Positions 1-9,745 of a DNA stretch of 64,000 nucleotides are shown here, piece by piece. The stretch spans positions 62,001 to 126,000 of the forward strand of contig NZ_OESG01000013.1 of the NCBI RefSeq assembly GCF_900240945.1, read 5' to 3'. Below the pieces are notes generated by a model, which was given only the letters and a program-made list of their open reading frames with translations, made no database searches and was not told the origin of the DNA. The stretch is from Mycobacterium sp. 3519A. GTDB lineage: Bacteria > Actinomycetota > Actinomycetes > Mycobacteriales > Mycobacteriaceae. Position 1 is the first letter of the stretch. Every line of letters starts with the position of its first letter. A program made the translations under genes and the position numbers.

Positions 1-189
1 TTCGTGTAGCTGGGCCGCGATGCCCATCTTCTCTGCGATGCGATAGCCCAGTCCCCAGAAGTCGATGACGTAGCCGCCGGTGCGGAAGGTCGGTGCGGAC
101 TCGATCAAGGTGACGTGGTGGCCGGCGCGGCGCATCCAGTACGCGAACGCCGGTCCGGCGACGCCAGCGCCGCTGATGGCGATTCTCAT
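1..189 (-). CDS. FAD-dependent oxidoreductase/monooxygenase, N-terminal part (cut by window edge)
   Basis: Only the first 63 residues are present; the gene continues past the left edge. The protein opens with MRIAISGAGVAGPAFAYWM, a Rossmann dinucleotide fold with a GAGVAG loop, followed by the acidic end of the second strand (LIES). This is the usual N-terminus of PHBH-type FAD monooxygenases and related oxidoreductases. The ATG at 189 is divergent from the lipoprotein gene starting at 213, so both promoters must lie in a very short spacer or inside the genes. The substrate cannot be inferred from this fragment. Confidence 0.75.
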   Translation of the reverse strand, partial: MRIAISGAGVAGPAFAYWMRRAGHHVTLIESAPTFRTGGYVIDFWGLGYRIAEKMGIAAQLHE

Positions 190-212
190 GATTCGGACGC
201 TACTCTGAGTTC

Positions 213-659
213 GTGCGTATTGCACGATGTGCAGAATCGATGATTTGGGTCGGGGTGCTGGCGATCGCCCTGTGCGGCTGCAGCAGCGCGACCGCTGGTC
301 AGGCGTCAGCCTCGTCGGACGCCCCGACCCGAGCCGCCACGGCCCTGGCGTCGCCGATGACCGACCAGACGCAGCCGACGGCGTGGACCGTGGTGCGTGG
401 GCTGTCGCGCGCCGGCTTGGCCGCCACCAACCCGCTGGACACGACGGCTGGCGAATGCCCGGCGGCCGGTTGTCTGCAGTCGGTCGTGACCGATCAGCTC
501 CGGGTGAAATCCTTTGCGACGCCTGTGCAGGCGACGCGCTACGCCACCGCCCGCGGGCTGCAGCACGCCGGAACGATCGCGGTGGCATTCGCCCCGCCGC
601 TGTCACACACACAGCGCGAGCGCTACTGGGCCGCGATCGAGCGGCTGGCCGCGATTTGA
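213..659 (+). CDS. Putative secreted lipoprotein, function unknown
   Basis: 148 aa from a GTG start. The N-terminus has basic residues, a hydrophobic segment (about residues 11-22) and a cysteine at 23 in the context LCGC-SS, which fits an imperfect lipobox, so the mature protein is probably lipid-anchored outside the membrane. After the signal come a Ser/Ala/Thr-rich linker and a compact domain with two further cysteines (context ECPAAGCLQ) that may form a disulfide. No enzymatic motif is visible. It reads the same way as the downstream bpoC-like/menD genes, 64 bp ahead of them. The family is not recognised. Confidence 0.7.
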   Translation: MRIARCAESMIWVGVLAIALCGCSSATAGQASASSDAPTRAATALASPMTDQTQPTAWTVVRGLSRAGLAATNPLDTTAGECPAAGCLQSVVTDQLRVKSFATPVQATRYATARGLQHAGTIAVAFAPPLSHTQRERYWAAIERLAAI

Positions 660-723
660 GTGCGGAAATGCGCGCTCACCGCTCTCAGATGCACACAAAT
701 CGCCGTGAAGTAGCGTCGTCGGG

Positions 724-1506
724 GTGAACCTGGCCTACGACGACCGCGGTAGAGGCGACCCGGTGCTGTTCATCGCGGGGCGCGGCGGCGCGGGACGCAC
801 CTGGCACCTGCATCAGGTGCCGGAGTTCCTGCGGGCGGGTTATCGCTGCGTCACCTTCGACAACCGCGGTATCGGCGCGACGGAGAACGCCGAGGGTTTC
901 ACCACCGAGACCATGGTCGGCGACACCGCCGCGCTGATCGAGAAACTCGACCTCGCGCCGGTGCACATCGTGGCGGTGTCGATGGGCGCCTACATCGCGC
1001 AGGAACTGATGGTGGCCCGCCCCGAGCTGGTCCGCTCGGCGGTGCTGATGGCCACCCGCGGCCGGCACGACCGCACCCGCGACTTCTTCCGCACCGCCGA
1101 GCTGGACCTGGTGCGCTCCGGCGTGTCGCTGCCGCCGTCCTACGACGCGAAAGTGCGCCTGCTGGAGAACTTTTCACCCAAGACGCTGAACGACGACGCC
1201 GCCGTGCGCGACTGGATCGACATGTTCACCATGTGGCCGACCAAGCCGACGCCGGGCGTGATGACCCAGGTGTCGATCGCGCCGGAGGGCAACCGGCTCG
1301 CCGCGTACCGGAGCATCAAGACGCCGGTGCTCGTCATCGGCTTCGCGGACGACGTGGTGCTGCCCGCGCATCTCGGCAAAGAGGTCGCCGACGCCATCCC
1401 CAACGGCCGTTACCTGGAGATACCGCACACCGGCCACCTCGGATTCATCGAACGGCCGCAGGTCGTCAACGCCGCGGCCCTGAAATTCATCGCCGATAGT
1501 CTGTAG
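724..1506 (+). CDS. bpoC: Alpha/beta hydrolase, BpoC/MenH-like
   Basis: 260 aa, alpha/beta-hydrolase fold. The nucleophile elbow reads VAVSMGA (Ser86, with Ala replacing the first Gly of GxSxG). A candidate acid lies in GFADD (Asp209/210) and the catalytic His is in PHTGH (His238). M. tuberculosis Rv0554 (bpoC) occupies the same place just before menD. It was named a non-heme bromoperoxidase, but the pairing with menD also suggests a MenH-like (SHCHC synthase) role; that part is inference. The GTG start at 724 gives the family length. The TAG stop overlaps the menD start by one base, implying translational coupling. Confidence 0.8.
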   Translation: MNLAYDDRGRGDPVLFIAGRGGAGRTWHLHQVPEFLRAGYRCVTFDNRGIGATENAEGFTTETMVGDTAALIEKLDLAPVHIVAVSMGAYIAQELMVARPELVRSAVLMATRGRHDRTRDFFRTAELDLVRSGVSLPPSYDAKVRLLENFSPKTLNDDAAVRDWIDMFTMWPTKPTPGVMTQVSIAPEGNRLAAYRSIKTPVLVIGFADDVVLPAHLGKEVADAIPNGRYLEIPHTGHLGFIERPQVVNAAALKFIADSL

Positions 1507-3137
1507 TGGTGAACCCATCGACTGCGCAGGCCCGCGTGGTCGTCGACGAATTGATTCGCGGCGGCGTCCGGGACGTGGTGCTGTGCCCGGGTTCGCGGAA
1601 CGCGCCGCTGGCCTTCGCGCTGCACGACGCCGACCGGGCAGGTCGCATCCGCCTGCACGTCCGCATCGACGAGCGCACCGCTGGCTATCTGGCGATCGGG
1701 CTTGCGGTGGCCGAACGCGCCCCGGTGTGCGTGGCGATGACGTCGGGCACCGCGGTCGCCAACCTCGGGCCCGCGGTGGTGGAGGCCAATTACGCCCGTG
1801 TCCCGCTGATCGTGCTGAGCGCCAACCGGCCCTACGAACTGCTCGGCACCGGCGCCAACCAAACCTTCGAGCAGATGGGCTACTTCGGCACCCAGGTGCG
1901 CGCCAACATCAGCCTCGGCCTCGCCGAAGAAGGCCCCGAGCGGGTCGACGCGCTCAACGCGCAATGGCGCTCCGCGACATGCCGAGTCCTGGTGGCCGCC
2001 ACCGGATCTCGCACCGCCAACGCGGGCCCGGTGCAATTCGACATCCCGCTGCGCGAGCCGCTGGTGCCCGACGCCGACGACCCGGCCGAGCGCTACGCGC
2101 CCGAGGGCAGGCCCGACGGCAGGCCGTGGACCTACACCCCGCCGGTCACGTTCGATCAGCCGCTCGACATCGACCTGACCCCGGACACCGTCGTGATCGC
2201 GGGGCACGGCGCTGGCGCGCATCCGAACCTCGCCATGCTGCCAACGGTCGCCGAGCCGACCGCGCCGCCCGCGCAGAATCCGCTGCATCCGTTCGCGCTG
2301 CGACTGGTCCGCCCGCAGCAGGTGATCATGCTGGGCCGCCCGACGCTGCACCGGCCGGTGTCGACGCTGCTGGCCGATCCGTCGGTGCCGGTGTATGCGC
2401 TGACCACCGGGCCGCGCTGGCCGGACGTGTCGGGGAACTCGCAGGCCACCGGCACGCGGGCGGTGACCACCGGCGAGCCGAATCCGGCCTGGTTGCACCG
2501 CTGCGCCGAAGTCAACCGGCATGCGGTCGAGGCGGTGCGCAGCCAACTCGCGGCGCACCCGCTGACCACCGGACTGCACGTCGCCGCCGCCGTCGCCGAC
2601 GCGGTGCGGCCCGGCGACCAGTTGGTGCTGGGCGCCTCCAACCCGGTGCGCGACGCCGCGCTGGTCGGCCTCGACCCGCAGGGCATCAAGGTGCGGTCCA
2701 ACCGCGGCGTCGCGGGTATCGATGGCACGGTGTCGACGGCGATCGGCGCGGCGCTCGCGCATGACGGCAGGACCATCGCGTTGATCGGTGACCTGACGTT
2801 CGTGCATGACAGTTCCGGGCTGTTGATCGGGCCGACGGAGCCGACGCCGCGCAACCTGACCATCGTGGTGTCCAACGACAACGGCGGCGGCATCTTCGAA
2901 CTGCTCGAGCAGGGCGACCCGCGGTTCTCCGACGTGTCGTCGCGGATCTTCGGCACCCCGCACGACGTCGACGTCGGCGCGCTGTGCCGGGCCTACCACG
3001 TCGAGAGCAGGCAGATCGAGGTCGACCAGTTGATCGGCGCGCTCGGTGAGCGGTTCGAGGGGATGCGCGTGCTGGAGGTGAAGGCCGACCGGTCGTCGCT
3101 GCGGGCGTTGCACGCATCGATCAAGGCTGCCCTGTGA
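1506..3137 (+). CDS. menD: MenD, SEPHCHC synthase
   Basis: 543 aa. This thiamine-diphosphate enzyme joins isochorismate and 2-oxoglutarate (losing CO2) in menaquinone biosynthesis. The N-terminal PYR domain contains [13 protein letters not shown] and the candidate catalytic Glu56 (RIDERTAGY), followed by [15 protein letters not shown] and LSANRP. The C-terminal PP domain has the ThDP/Mg motif GDLTFVHD at 428-435. Length and motif order fit mycobacterial MenD. The GTG at 1506 overlaps the previous stop; a second GTG at 1509 is an equally good start. It sits in a run with the bpoC-like hydrolase upstream and a DUF3592 protein overlapping by 4 bp downstream. Confidence 0.95.
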   Translation: MVNPSTAQARVVVDELIRGGVRDVVLCPGSRNAPLAFALHDADRAGRIRLHVRIDERTAGYLAIGLAVAERAPVCVAMTSGTAVANLGPAVVEANYARVPLIVLSANRPYELLGTGANQTFEQMGYFGTQVRANISLGLAEEGPERVDALNAQWRSATCRVLVAATGSRTANAGPVQFDIPLREPLVPDADDPAERYAPEGRPDGRPWTYTPPVTFDQPLDIDLTPDTVVIAGHGAGAHPNLAMLPTVAEPTAPPAQNPLHPFALRLVRPQQVIMLGRPTLHRPVSTLLADPSVPVYALTTGPRWPDVSGNSQATGTRAVTTGEPNPAWLHRCAEVNRHAVEAVRSQLAAHPLTTGLHVAAAVADAVRPGDQLVLGASNPVRDAALVGLDPQGIKVRSNRGVAGIDGTVSTAIGAALAHDGRTIALIGDLTFVHDSSGLLIGPTEPTPRNLTIVVSNDNGGGIFELLEQGDPRFSDVSSRIFGTPHDVDVGALCRAYHVESRQIEVDQLIGALGERFEGMRVLEVKADRSSLRALHASIKAAL

Positions 3138-3643
3138 GGCATCTGAATGCGTTGCGGCGCTTCCTGATTCCCCGGCTGACCAAGGATCCCGGCGAAACTC
3201 TGTCCCAACGCGTGTTCCGCCGGATCCGGATCGGGATCATCGTCGTCGCATGTCTGGTGACGCTGCAGTCGGTGCTGCTGGTGCTGGGCGCGTGGCGCAA
3301 CGACCGGCAGATCGAGCGCCACATGGGTGTGGCCGAAGCCAACGTGCTCAACGCCGGACCGCGGCGGTCCACCATCGAGTTCGTCACCCCGGACCGCGTC
3401 ACCTACCGTCCCGAACTGGGCGTGTTGTACCCGTCGGAACTGGAGAACGGGATGCGGATCTACGTGGAGTACGACACCAACAACCCCGATCTGGTTCGGG
3501 TGCAAGACCGTAACGCGTCGCTGGCCATCATCCCGGCAGGCTCGATCGCGGTGGTCGGCTGGCTGATCGCGGGCGCCCTGCTGGCCGGCGTCACGCTGGT
3601 CGAGAAGCGAATGACCAGAACACCTGCCGCCGTTCAGGATTGA
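3134..3643 (+). CDS. DUF3592-type membrane protein (Rv0556-like)
   Basis: 169 aa with two clear transmembrane segments, about residues 34-57 ([20 protein letters not shown]) and 127-155. Between them lies an extracytoplasmic region of about 70 residues with beta-rich character ([31 protein letters not shown]), the usual arrangement of DUF3592 proteins. The GTG start overlaps the menD stop by 4 bp (GTGA), so it is co-translated with menD. The same gene follows menD in M. tuberculosis (Rv0556). Its role is unknown. The last 10 bp overlap the convergent DsbA-like gene. Confidence 0.8.
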   Translation: MRHLNALRRFLIPRLTKDPGETLSQRVFRRIRIGIIVVACLVTLQSVLLVLGAWRNDRQIERHMGVAEANVLNAGPRRSTIEFVTPDRVTYRPELGVLYPSELENGMRIYVEYDTNNPDLVRVQDRNASLAIIPAGSIAVVGWLIAGALLAGVTLVEKRMTRTPAAVQD

Positions 3644-4323
3644 ACGAGCTTGTTCAGCCAGTCGTTGTCGTAGATGTCGAGCTTCTCGCCCTTGTCCAGG
3701 TCGTAGACGGTGGGGGTACCCATCTCGGTCGAGTCGATTTCGTAGAGGAACTCGAAGTTGGCGTCGTCCATGTCCTTGATGTTGACCGCTGACCCGCCGC
3801 CCTTGATGTTCTGCGCGACGGCGTCGGGCATGCCCGCCTTCTTGGCGTACTCCGCGAGTTCGTCCCCGGTGGGTGGCGTGCCGCCGGGACGCTGGTTGGC
3901 CCAGACGTTTTCGACGAAGCGCTGGAACTCGGTGCCGGTCGCCGTCACCGCGGGTGAGCCGGCCTTGTCGGCGGCCAGAAACAGCGCGTTGCTGACCTGA
4001 CCCGAATAGCCGTCGGTCTTGTCGTCCATGAAGATCATCGGCCGGTAGGTCACCTCGAGTTCGCCGACAGCGATGTAGTAGGCGAGTTCGTCGCCGAAAT
4101 CGTGCTGCAGATCCGCGCAGTGGTTGCACTGCGGTTCGGTGTAGATCTCGATCTTCTTGGGCGCGTTGGCGAATCCGGCGACGACTCCGAAGCCGTCCTT
4201 GCTGACCGACAGCGGCGGCTTGTCCGGATCGGGTGCCGCGGTGCCCGCGACCTGCTTGGTGCAACCGACGGCGGTGATTGTCAACGCCGTCGCGATCAGC
4301 GCCAAGACCCGGGATATCCGCAT
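3634..4323 (-). CDS. DsbA-like thioredoxin-fold lipoprotein
   Basis: 229 aa. A signal peptide ([21 protein letters not shown]) ends in a lipobox cysteine, followed by a [12 protein letters not shown] linker. The mature domain starts [20 protein letters not shown]; the CNHC motif marks a thioredoxin-fold thiol oxidase/isomerase of the DsbA/Thioredoxin_4 group. It is probably anchored on the outer face of the membrane and involved in disulfide formation or transfer; its client proteins are unknown. The ATG at 4323 was chosen because it begins the signal peptide; the frame stays open further upstream without any recognisable protein. It is convergent with the DUF3592 gene and divergent from mgtA. 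Confidence 0.82.
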   Translation of the reverse strand: MRISRVLALIATALTITAVGCTKQVAGTAAPDPDKPPLSVSKDGFGVVAGFANAPKKIEIYTEPQCNHCADLQHDFGDELAYYIAVGELEVTYRPMIFMDDKTDGYSGQVSNALFLAADKAGSPAVTATGTEFQRFVENVWANQRPGGTPPTGDELAEYAKKAGMPDAVAQNIKGGGSAVNIKDMDDANFEFLYEIDSTEMGTPTVYDLDKGEKLDIYDNDWLNKLVQS

Positions 4324-4426
4324 GTCAACCGCCCTTCTTTGTGCGCACGATACTCGGCACGAGGTTTTTGCGTGTCGTATGCCCCCAGGCAACCTTTGCG
4401 ACAGCCGTCGATGCGACATTCGTGGC

Positions 4427-5554
4427 GTGCGCGTTGCAATCGTCGCAGAATCGTTCCTTCCGAATGTCAACGGCGTTTCGAATTCGGTGCTCCGGGTGAT
4501 CGAGCATCTGCGCCGCACCGGGCACGAGGCCCTGATCATCGCCCCGGACAACCCGCGCGGTGAACCCGCTGCCGACAAGGTGTACGACGGCATCCGTGTG
4601 CACCGGGTGCCGTCGCGGATGTTCCCGAAGATCACCTCGCTGCCGCTAGGCGTGCCGCGACCGCGGCTGGTGAACGTGTTACGCGGTTTCGACCCCGACG
4701 TGGTGCATCTGGCGTCGCCGGCACTGCTCGGCTACGGCGGCCTGCACGCGGCGCGTCTCCTCGGGGTGCCGACCGTCGCCGTATTCCAAACCGACATCGC
4801 GGGTTTCGCGCAGAGCTACGGCATCGGCTTCGCAGCCCGCACCGCCTGGGCGTGGACGCGGCACCTGCACAGCCGCGCCGACCGCACCCTGGCGCCGTCG
4901 ACCGCCGCGATGGAAGACCTGACAGCACACCGCATTCCGCGGGTGCACAAGTGGGCCCGCGGGGTCGACATCACCGGCTTCGCTCCGTCGACGCGTGACG
5001 ACGTCCTGCGGCGCCGCTGGTCGCCGCAGGGTAGCCCGATCGTCGGTTTCGTCGGGCGACTCGCACCGGAGAAGCATGTCGAACGGCTGGCGCCGCTGGC
5101 CGGACGCGACGATCTTCAGCTCGTAATCGTCGGCGACGGGGTCGACCGCGGAAAACTCGAAAAGGCGCTTCCGTCAGCGATTTTCACCGGTGCACTGTAC
5201 GGGACCGAGCTCGCGACGGCCTACGCCAGCATGGATGTCTTCGTCCACCCCGGCGAGCACGAGACGTTCTGCCAAGCAGTCCAGGAGGCGATGGCGTCGG
5301 GTCTGCCCGTCGTCGCCCCGAACGCAGGCGGGCCGCGCGACCTGGTCGCGCCGTACCGCACCGGATTGCTGTTGAACGTCGACGAGTTCGAAGCCAGGCT
5401 GGCCGACTCTGTCGACCATCTGATCGCCGAACGCCAACGCTATTCGCTGGCCGCTCGCCGCAGCGTGCTCGGCCGCACGTGGCCCGCGATCTGCGAGGAG
5501 TTGCTCGGCCACTACGAGGACGTCATCGGCATGCGCCGCGCCAAAGCCGCGTGA
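4427..5554 (+). CDS. mgtA: GT4 alpha-mannosyltransferase MgtA (PimB)
   Basis: 375 aa, GT-B fold, glycosyltransferase family 4. It begins [20 protein letters not shown], almost as I remember Rv0557, which fixes the GTG start at 4427 although the frame is open upstream. The EX7E donor-binding motif is at E279-E287 ([11 protein letters not shown]), followed by [18 protein letters not shown]. In M. tuberculosis MgtA (formerly PimB) transfers mannose from GDP-mannose to a glucuronosyl-diacylglycerol acceptor, and a role in lipomannan synthesis has been debated. It is expected at the inner face of the membrane. Confidence 0.92.
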   Translation: MRVAIVAESFLPNVNGVSNSVLRVIEHLRRTGHEALIIAPDNPRGEPAADKVYDGIRVHRVPSRMFPKITSLPLGVPRPRLVNVLRGFDPDVVHLASPALLGYGGLHAARLLGVPTVAVFQTDIAGFAQSYGIGFAARTAWAWTRHLHSRADRTLAPSTAAMEDLTAHRIPRVHKWARGVDITGFAPSTRDDVLRRRWSPQGSPIVGFVGRLAPEKHVERLAPLAGRDDLQLVIVGDGVDRGKLEKALPSAIFTGALYGTELATAYASMDVFVHPGEHETFCQAVQEAMASGLPVVAPNAGGPRDLVAPYRTGLLLNVDEFEARLADSVDHLIAERQRYSLAARRSVLGRTWPAICEELLGHYEDVIGMRRAKAA

Positions 5555-5570
5555 GTCTCGCGCTGGAAAC

Positions 5571-6395
5571 TCAGCCCTGCGCCTCGACCGCGACCAGCTG
5601 CCACTCTTCCCAAGTCTTGAGCCGGTTCTCGTAGTCGGCCTTGGCCAGTGACAGCGGCAGCTCACCGAAGAACACGCGCAGCGGCGGCTCTGCAGCATCG
5701 ACGATCTTGAGCACCGCGCGCGCCGACGCCTGCGGATCGCCCGGCTTGGACGTGCGCTGGCTGCGCGCCCGCTCGGCTGCCTCGTGCACCTCTTTGTAAT
5801 CGGGCAGCGGCGCGGAGCGCTTGGCCGACGACCCCGCCCAGTCCGTCGCGAACCCGCCCGGTTCGATCAGCGTCACGTGGATTCCGAACGGCGCGACCTC
5901 CTGCGCCAGGCTCTGCGAGAAACCCTCCAGCGCCCACTTCGACGCGTGGTAGATGCCGACGTTCTGAAACGCGGTGATGCCGCCGATCGACGACACCTGC
6001 AGGATGTGGCCGCTGCGTTGCGCACGCAGGTACGGCAGCGCGGCCTGCGTCACCCACAGCGCGCCGAACACGTTGGTCTCGATCTGCGCCCGCGCCTCGG
6101 CCTCGGTCAGTTCCTCGATGAAGCCGAAGTGGCCGTAGCCGGCGTTGTTGACGACGATGTCCAACCGGCCGAAGTGGTCGTGAGCCTGTTTGACCGCGGC
6201 GAAGTCCGCGTCGCGGTCGGTGACGTCGAGTTGCAGAGGCAGCAGCGCGTCGCCGTACTTCTCGACCAGGTCGGCCAGCGTCGCGGTGTCGCGCGCGGTG
6301 GCGGCGACCTTGTCGCCCCGCTCCAGCGCCGCGATCGCCCACTCCCTGCCGAACCCGCGTGATGTCCCGGTGATGAACCAAACCTTGTTACTCAT
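5571..6395 (-). CDS. Short-chain dehydrogenase/reductase
   Basis: 274 aa classical SDR. The cofactor loop is TGTSRGFG (residues 9-16), with NNAGYG, a serine in SSIGG, and YHASK as the Tyr-x3-Lys catalytic pair. An arginine after the second strand (ATARD) suggests a preference for NADP(H). This type (MSNKVWFITGTSRGFG) is common as an oxidoreductase of unknown substrate in mycobacteria. The ATG at 6395 directly precedes the beta-1 strand. The gene is convergent with mgtA, with 16 bp between the stops, and has no obvious operon partner. Confidence 0.85.
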   Translation of the reverse strand: MSNKVWFITGTSRGFGREWAIAALERGDKVAATARDTATLADLVEKYGDALLPLQLDVTDRDADFAAVKQAHDHFGRLDIVVNNAGYGHFGFIEELTEAEARAQIETNVFGALWVTQAALPYLRAQRSGHILQVSSIGGITAFQNVGIYHASKWALEGFSQSLAQEVAPFGIHVTLIEPGGFATDWAGSSAKRSAPLPDYKEVHEAAERARSQRTSKPGDPQASARAVLKIVDAAEPPLRVFFGELPLSLAKADYENRLKTWEEWQLVAVEAQG

Positions 6396-6475
6396 GGTGG
6401 TGGTAATGCCCGCTGTGGCCCGCCTCATTCCCGAATTCGCGAATCAGAAGGCTGTGAGTTCGCTGAGGCCACGCC

Positions 6476-6925
6476 TCAGTCAGGCCGGTTGTAGATGACA
6501 CGCGTGCGAAAGACGATGTCCTGCAATGATCTTCGATTCCGGTCAACGGCGACCCAGAGCAGGCCCACCGGAAACAGCACGTACGCGACCGCCCGAAGCA
6601 ACGCGACCGCCGGTGCGACACGTCCTGAGCGGCGGCCGGTGACGCGCAGACCCATCGTCACCGCGCCGGCCGTGCATCCTGACACCACCCAACAGGAGGT
6701 CAGGTAGAGGACGGCAACCGCGAACGTGATCAGGGTGGAGAACACGGCATTGAGCGAAGGCAAGCTGAACGCGGCGGGTGAGAACACCAATCGGGTCAGC
6801 ACCAAGCCCGCGTACAGCGCGCCCATGATCAGCAGAACGACGACCAAGTCGATCACGGCGGCGATACCCCGGCTCACGATTCCGGCAGCGCGCGCTTGCC
6901 CGGCGGCAGGCGTCGGTTGGGTCAC
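6476..6925 (-). CDS. RDD-family membrane protein
   Basis: 149 aa with several hydrophobic segments. The first reads IVSRGIAAVIDLVVVLLIMG, the RDD signature with an Arg and an Asp in the first helix. Later segments include ITFAVAVLYLTSCWVVSG and LLRAVAYVLFPVGLLWVAV, with WVAVDRNRRSLQDIVFRT matching the conserved RDD C-terminus. RDD proteins are integral membrane proteins of mostly unknown function, some linked to transport. It overlaps the upstream 182-aa gene by 4 bp, so the two are probably one transcription unit. Confidence 0.8.
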   Translation of the reverse strand: MTQPTPAAGQARAAGIVSRGIAAVIDLVVVLLIMGALYAGLVLTRLVFSPAAFSLPSLNAVFSTLITFAVAVLYLTSCWVVSGCTAGAVTMGLRVTGRRSGRVAPAVALLRAVAYVLFPVGLLWVAVDRNRRSLQDIVFRTRVIYNRPD

Positions 6926-7470
6926 TGCGGCGCTCGGGTCCGCCCAAGGACGCGATCGACGATCCCGGCGACCACGTCGTCGGCGCGTTCACCCTGAGTG
7001 CGGACGTCGGTCATCACCTCGGCGGTCACCGAGTTCGTCGACTCGCGGATGATCGCCGGGAGATCGACGCCGTCGATCACCTTGTTGGCCAAGTCGATCA
7101 GGTCCATCCGGTCCACGATCGCGTCGATATCGAATTCGGCGGCAATCGCGTTGATGTCGACGTGTTCGCGGACCAGCGTGGTGAGATCCAGCTCGGCCAG
7201 GATCTGCTCGACCATGTTCACCGCGACGGTGGTGACGAGAGTTCTGACCGGGTCGACGGCGTGCGTGAGCACCTGTTCGCCCTGAGCGGTAAGGGCGGCC
7301 ACCCCTTTTCTGACCGCCGGTCCGACCACCGGCAATCTGGTTATCACGCCGTAGGTCGCCGCGGCCCCGCCGACGGCCAGCGTCGCCGCGCCCGCGGCGG
7401 CAGACACCACCGGGTTCTTCGGCACGTCGACGTCATCGGTCACCTCGGCATCGTAATTGCGTATTGCCAC
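6922..7470 (-). CDS. Conserved hypothetical protein, operon partner of RDD protein
   Basis: 182 aa from a GTG start. A short acidic N-terminus ([15 protein letters not shown]) leads to a hydrophobic Gly/Ala/Val segment ([20 protein letters not shown]) that could span or associate with the membrane. The rest is amphipathic and rich in Ile/Asp/Val, with repeated [24 protein letters not shown] patterns. No catalytic motif is visible. The stop overlaps the RDD gene by 4 bp. It is divergent from menG with about 38 bp between starts. I know similar proteins as mycobacterial hypotheticals only. Confidence 0.65.
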   Translation of the reverse strand: MAIRNYDAEVTDDVDVPKNPVVSAAAGAATLAVGGAAATYGVITRLPVVGPAVRKGVAALTAQGEQVLTHAVDPVRTLVTTVAVNMVEQILAELDLTTLVREHVDINAIAAEFDIDAIVDRMDLIDLANKVIDGVDLPAIIRESTNSVTAEVMTDVRTQGERADDVVAGIVDRVLGRTRAPQ

Positions 7471-7508
7471 GGACGAGGCGGTCTGAGCAACCAGGTAGCG
7501 TCGCGTGC

Positions 7509-8195
7509 GTGAACCGCGCGACGCTGGACAAAGACCCGCATGAAGTGGCGTCGATGTTCGACGCCGTCGCGCGCCGCTACGACCTGACCAACACGGTGCT
7601 GTCGCTCGGGCAGGACCGGTTCTGGCGACGGGCCACCCGCTCGGCGCTGCGCATCGGGCCTGGCGACAAGGTGCTGGACCTGGCGGCGGGCACGGCGGTG
7701 TCGACGGTCGAACTGGCGGCTTCCGGCGCCTGGTGTGTGGCCGCGGACTTCTCGGTCGGCATGTTGGCAGCCGGTGCGCAGCGTGACGTGCCCAAGGTCG
7801 GGGCCGACGCGACGCGGCTACCGTTCGCCGACGGCGTGTTCGATGCGGTGACCATCAGCTTCGGGCTGCGCAACGTCGTCGACCACGCGGCGGGGCTGCG
7901 CGAGATGGCCCGCGTGACACGGCCCGGCGGCCGGCTGGTGGTGTGCGAGTTCTCGACGCCGACGAACGGCGCGTTCGCCACCGCCTACAAGGAGTACCTG
8001 ATGCAGGCGTTGCCGCGGATCGCCCGCGCGGTGTCGTCGAATCCGGACGCCTACGTCTATCTCGCCGAATCGATTCGGGCGTGGCCCGATCAAGCGGAAC
8101 TGGCGCGCCGCATCGCCGGCGCAGGCTGGTCAGCCGTGCGGTGGCGCAACCTCACCGGCGGCATCGTCGCGCTGCACGCCGCCGTCAAGCCCTAG
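7509..8195 (+). CDS. menG: MenG (UbiE-family) demethylmenaquinone methyltransferase
   Basis: 228 aa. The SAM-dependent enzyme performs the last methylation of menaquinone. The N-terminus [17 protein letters not shown] and the following [17 protein letters not shown] match my memory of Rv0558 and set the GTG start at 7509. SAM motif I is [10 protein letters not shown] (55-64); ISFGLRN and [16 protein letters not shown] are UbiE/MenG signatures. Some internal spacing is a few residues shorter than in Rv0558, but no motif is lost. It belongs functionally with menD and menJ in this segment. Confidence 0.94.
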   Translation: MNRATLDKDPHEVASMFDAVARRYDLTNTVLSLGQDRFWRRATRSALRIGPGDKVLDLAAGTAVSTVELAASGAWCVAADFSVGMLAAGAQRDVPKVGADATRLPFADGVFDAVTISFGLRNVVDHAAGLREMARVTRPGGRLVVCEFSTPTNGAFATAYKEYLMQALPRIARAVSSNPDAYVYLAESIRAWPDQAELARRIAGAGWSAVRWRNLTGGIVALHAAVKP

Positions 8196-8227
8196 CGGCG
8201 GCGCTGAGTCGCCGGTAGTTTCGGCTC

Positions 8228-9286
8228 ATGGCTCACGGTCGTCTCGCAGATCCCGAATGCTCTCTCGGTACCGATCCCCGTTCCGACCCGCGAATGGTCA
8301 AGGCGCTGGCGCAGTTTGGTCTCGACGGTCTACTGGCCCCACTCCCGGTGACCGTCGATTCGCCGCTTCAGGAGCGGATCGAGTTCAGCAAGCTCGGTGA
8401 GGACGGCATGGCTGCGGTGTTCGCTGCGCTGGCGCAGGAGAGCCCTGCTGTGGAGGGCGTGACCACCACGACGACGACGATCGCGGGCGGTGACGGCAAC
8501 GACGTGACGCTGTACATCAGTCGCCCGGACGGTGTGTCCGGCGCGTTGCCGGGTGTGGTGCACCTACACGGTGGTGGCATGGCGATCAGTCGCGCCGATG
8601 ACCCGGGCTACCTGAAGTTGCGCGAATACCTCGCCAGCACAGGCGTAATCGTGATCGGTGTGGAGTTCCGCAACTCCGGCGGCAAGTTCGGTCCGCATCC
8701 GTTCCCGGCGGGACTCAACGACTGCGCGGCGGCGACGCAGTGGGTATCGGCGAACCGCGCTGAGTTGGGCATCAGCCATCTGATCGTGTCGGGGGAGTCC
8801 GGCGGCGGCAACTTGACACTGACCGTCGCGCACAAGGCGAAACGCGAAGGCTGGCTGCATGAGGTCGCCGGGTTCTACGCGCAGTGCCCCTACATCTCGA
8901 ATCGTTGGTCGGAGGACTGCGAGGACCTGCCGTCGATGAAGGAGAACGACGGGTACTTCATCAGCCTGCAGCAACTCGCAGTGCTCGCCTCGCTTTACGA
9001 TCCCACCAATTCGCATGGCGGCGACGCCACCTGCTGGGCCTACGTGGCCAGCGACGCGGAGCTGAGCGGTCTTCCGCCGCACGTTATTTCGGTCAACGAA
9101 CTCGATCCGCTACGCGACGAAGGACTCGCCTACTACCGTCGGCTACTGCGTGCGGGGGTGCCCACTGTCGGCCGGATGGTCCTCGGCACCTGTCACGGCG
9201 GCGACCTGATGTTCCCTGGCGCCATGCCGGAGGTGTTCGAAGCGAGCATGCGTGACGTCAGCGCATTCGCGAAATCGCTGACCTAA
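8228..9286 (+). CDS. Alpha/beta hydrolase, HSL-family esterase
   Basis: 352 aa. The oxyanion motif HGGG is at 114-117 (VHLHGGGMAIS), the nucleophile is Ser191 in GESGGGN, and an Asp in NELDPLRDEG plus a His in TCHGGD complete a plausible triad. This is the hormone-sensitive-lipase (family IV) esterase arrangement, with a longer cap of about 90 residues before the HGGG. Likely substrates are short- or medium-chain esters; none can be named. The stop overlaps the convergent 150-aa gene by 4 bp. It follows menG by 32 bp and could be read through from it. Confidence 0.83.
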   Translation: MAHGRLADPECSLGTDPRSDPRMVKALAQFGLDGLLAPLPVTVDSPLQERIEFSKLGEDGMAAVFAALAQESPAVEGVTTTTTTIAGGDGNDVTLYISRPDGVSGALPGVVHLHGGGMAISRADDPGYLKLREYLASTGVIVIGVEFRNSGGKFGPHPFPAGLNDCAAATQWVSANRAELGISHLIVSGESGGGNLTLTVAHKAKREGWLHEVAGFYAQCPYISNRWSEDCEDLPSMKENDGYFISLQQLAVLASLYDPTNSHGGDATCWAYVASDAELSGLPPHVISVNELDPLRDEGLAYYRRLLRAGVPTVGRMVLGTCHGGDLMFPGAMPEVFEASMRDVSAFAKSLT

Positions 9287-9735
9287 TCGGCGAACTCCCG
9301 CCACAGCCGGGCGGTTTCGCGGCCGACGTCGGCGTCGTGGGTCTGCTGGAAGTTGCGGCCACCGCGGGCGAACGTCGCCAGCACGGCCGCAGGAACGTCC
9401 TCCTCGCCGACCGGTTCGGCCAGCCACCGGCACGGTCGGACATGCACGAGGTCGACGGCCACCGCGGCGGCGTCGTCGTCGTAGAAGTACGGCCCGTCGA
9501 TCCGGCCCAGCCAGTAGCGGCCGGCGTCGTCGCGGGTCCAGACGAACGCGCCGTCGGGGATCGCCATGAACCGCTCGACCCGACGGCCGAGCCGCTCCTG
9601 CTCGCCGCGGTCCATGACCCGCCTGCCGAACCCGCACACACCGAGCCTGCGGGCACGCTCGACCGCAGCCCGGCTGTCCACGTCGTCGCTGCGCGACCGC
9701 ATCGGTGCGCGATAAACCTCGGGCATAGCGCTCAT
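9283..9735 (-). CDS. Small soluble protein, function unknown
   Basis: About 150 aa from the ATG at 9735 (a second ATG at 9726 is possible). The core reads GAFVWTRDDAGRYWLGRIDGPYFYD, followed by VDLVHVRPCRWL and FARGGRNFQQTHD. This pattern (W-x-GxI-x-GPY-x-Y, then a W-rich strand) resembles the small beta-barrel modules found at the N-terminus of Mrr/McrB-type restriction proteins, but no nuclease part follows. The resemblance is a reading by eye, so the gene is left as hypothetical. It is divergent from the 94-aa membrane protein and convergent with the esterase. Confidence 0.6.
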   Translation of the reverse strand: MSAMPEVYRAPMRSRSDDVDSRAAVERARRLGVCGFGRRVMDRGEQERLGRRVERFMAIPDGAFVWTRDDAGRYWLGRIDGPYFYDDDAAAVAVDLVHVRPCRWLAEPVGEEDVPAAVLATFARGGRNFQQTHDADVGRETARLWREFAD

Positions 9736-9745
9736 CCTGCGCGAT

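Noticed and set aside
1410-3113. A 567-codon open frame antisense to menD
   Set aside because: Arg/His/Gly-rich translation without motifs, opposite an unambiguous MenD.
5552-5575. Imperfect hairpin between mgtA and the convergent SDR as a terminator
   Set aside because: Only GAGT/ACTC pair reliably, with mismatches inside and no T-run on either strand.
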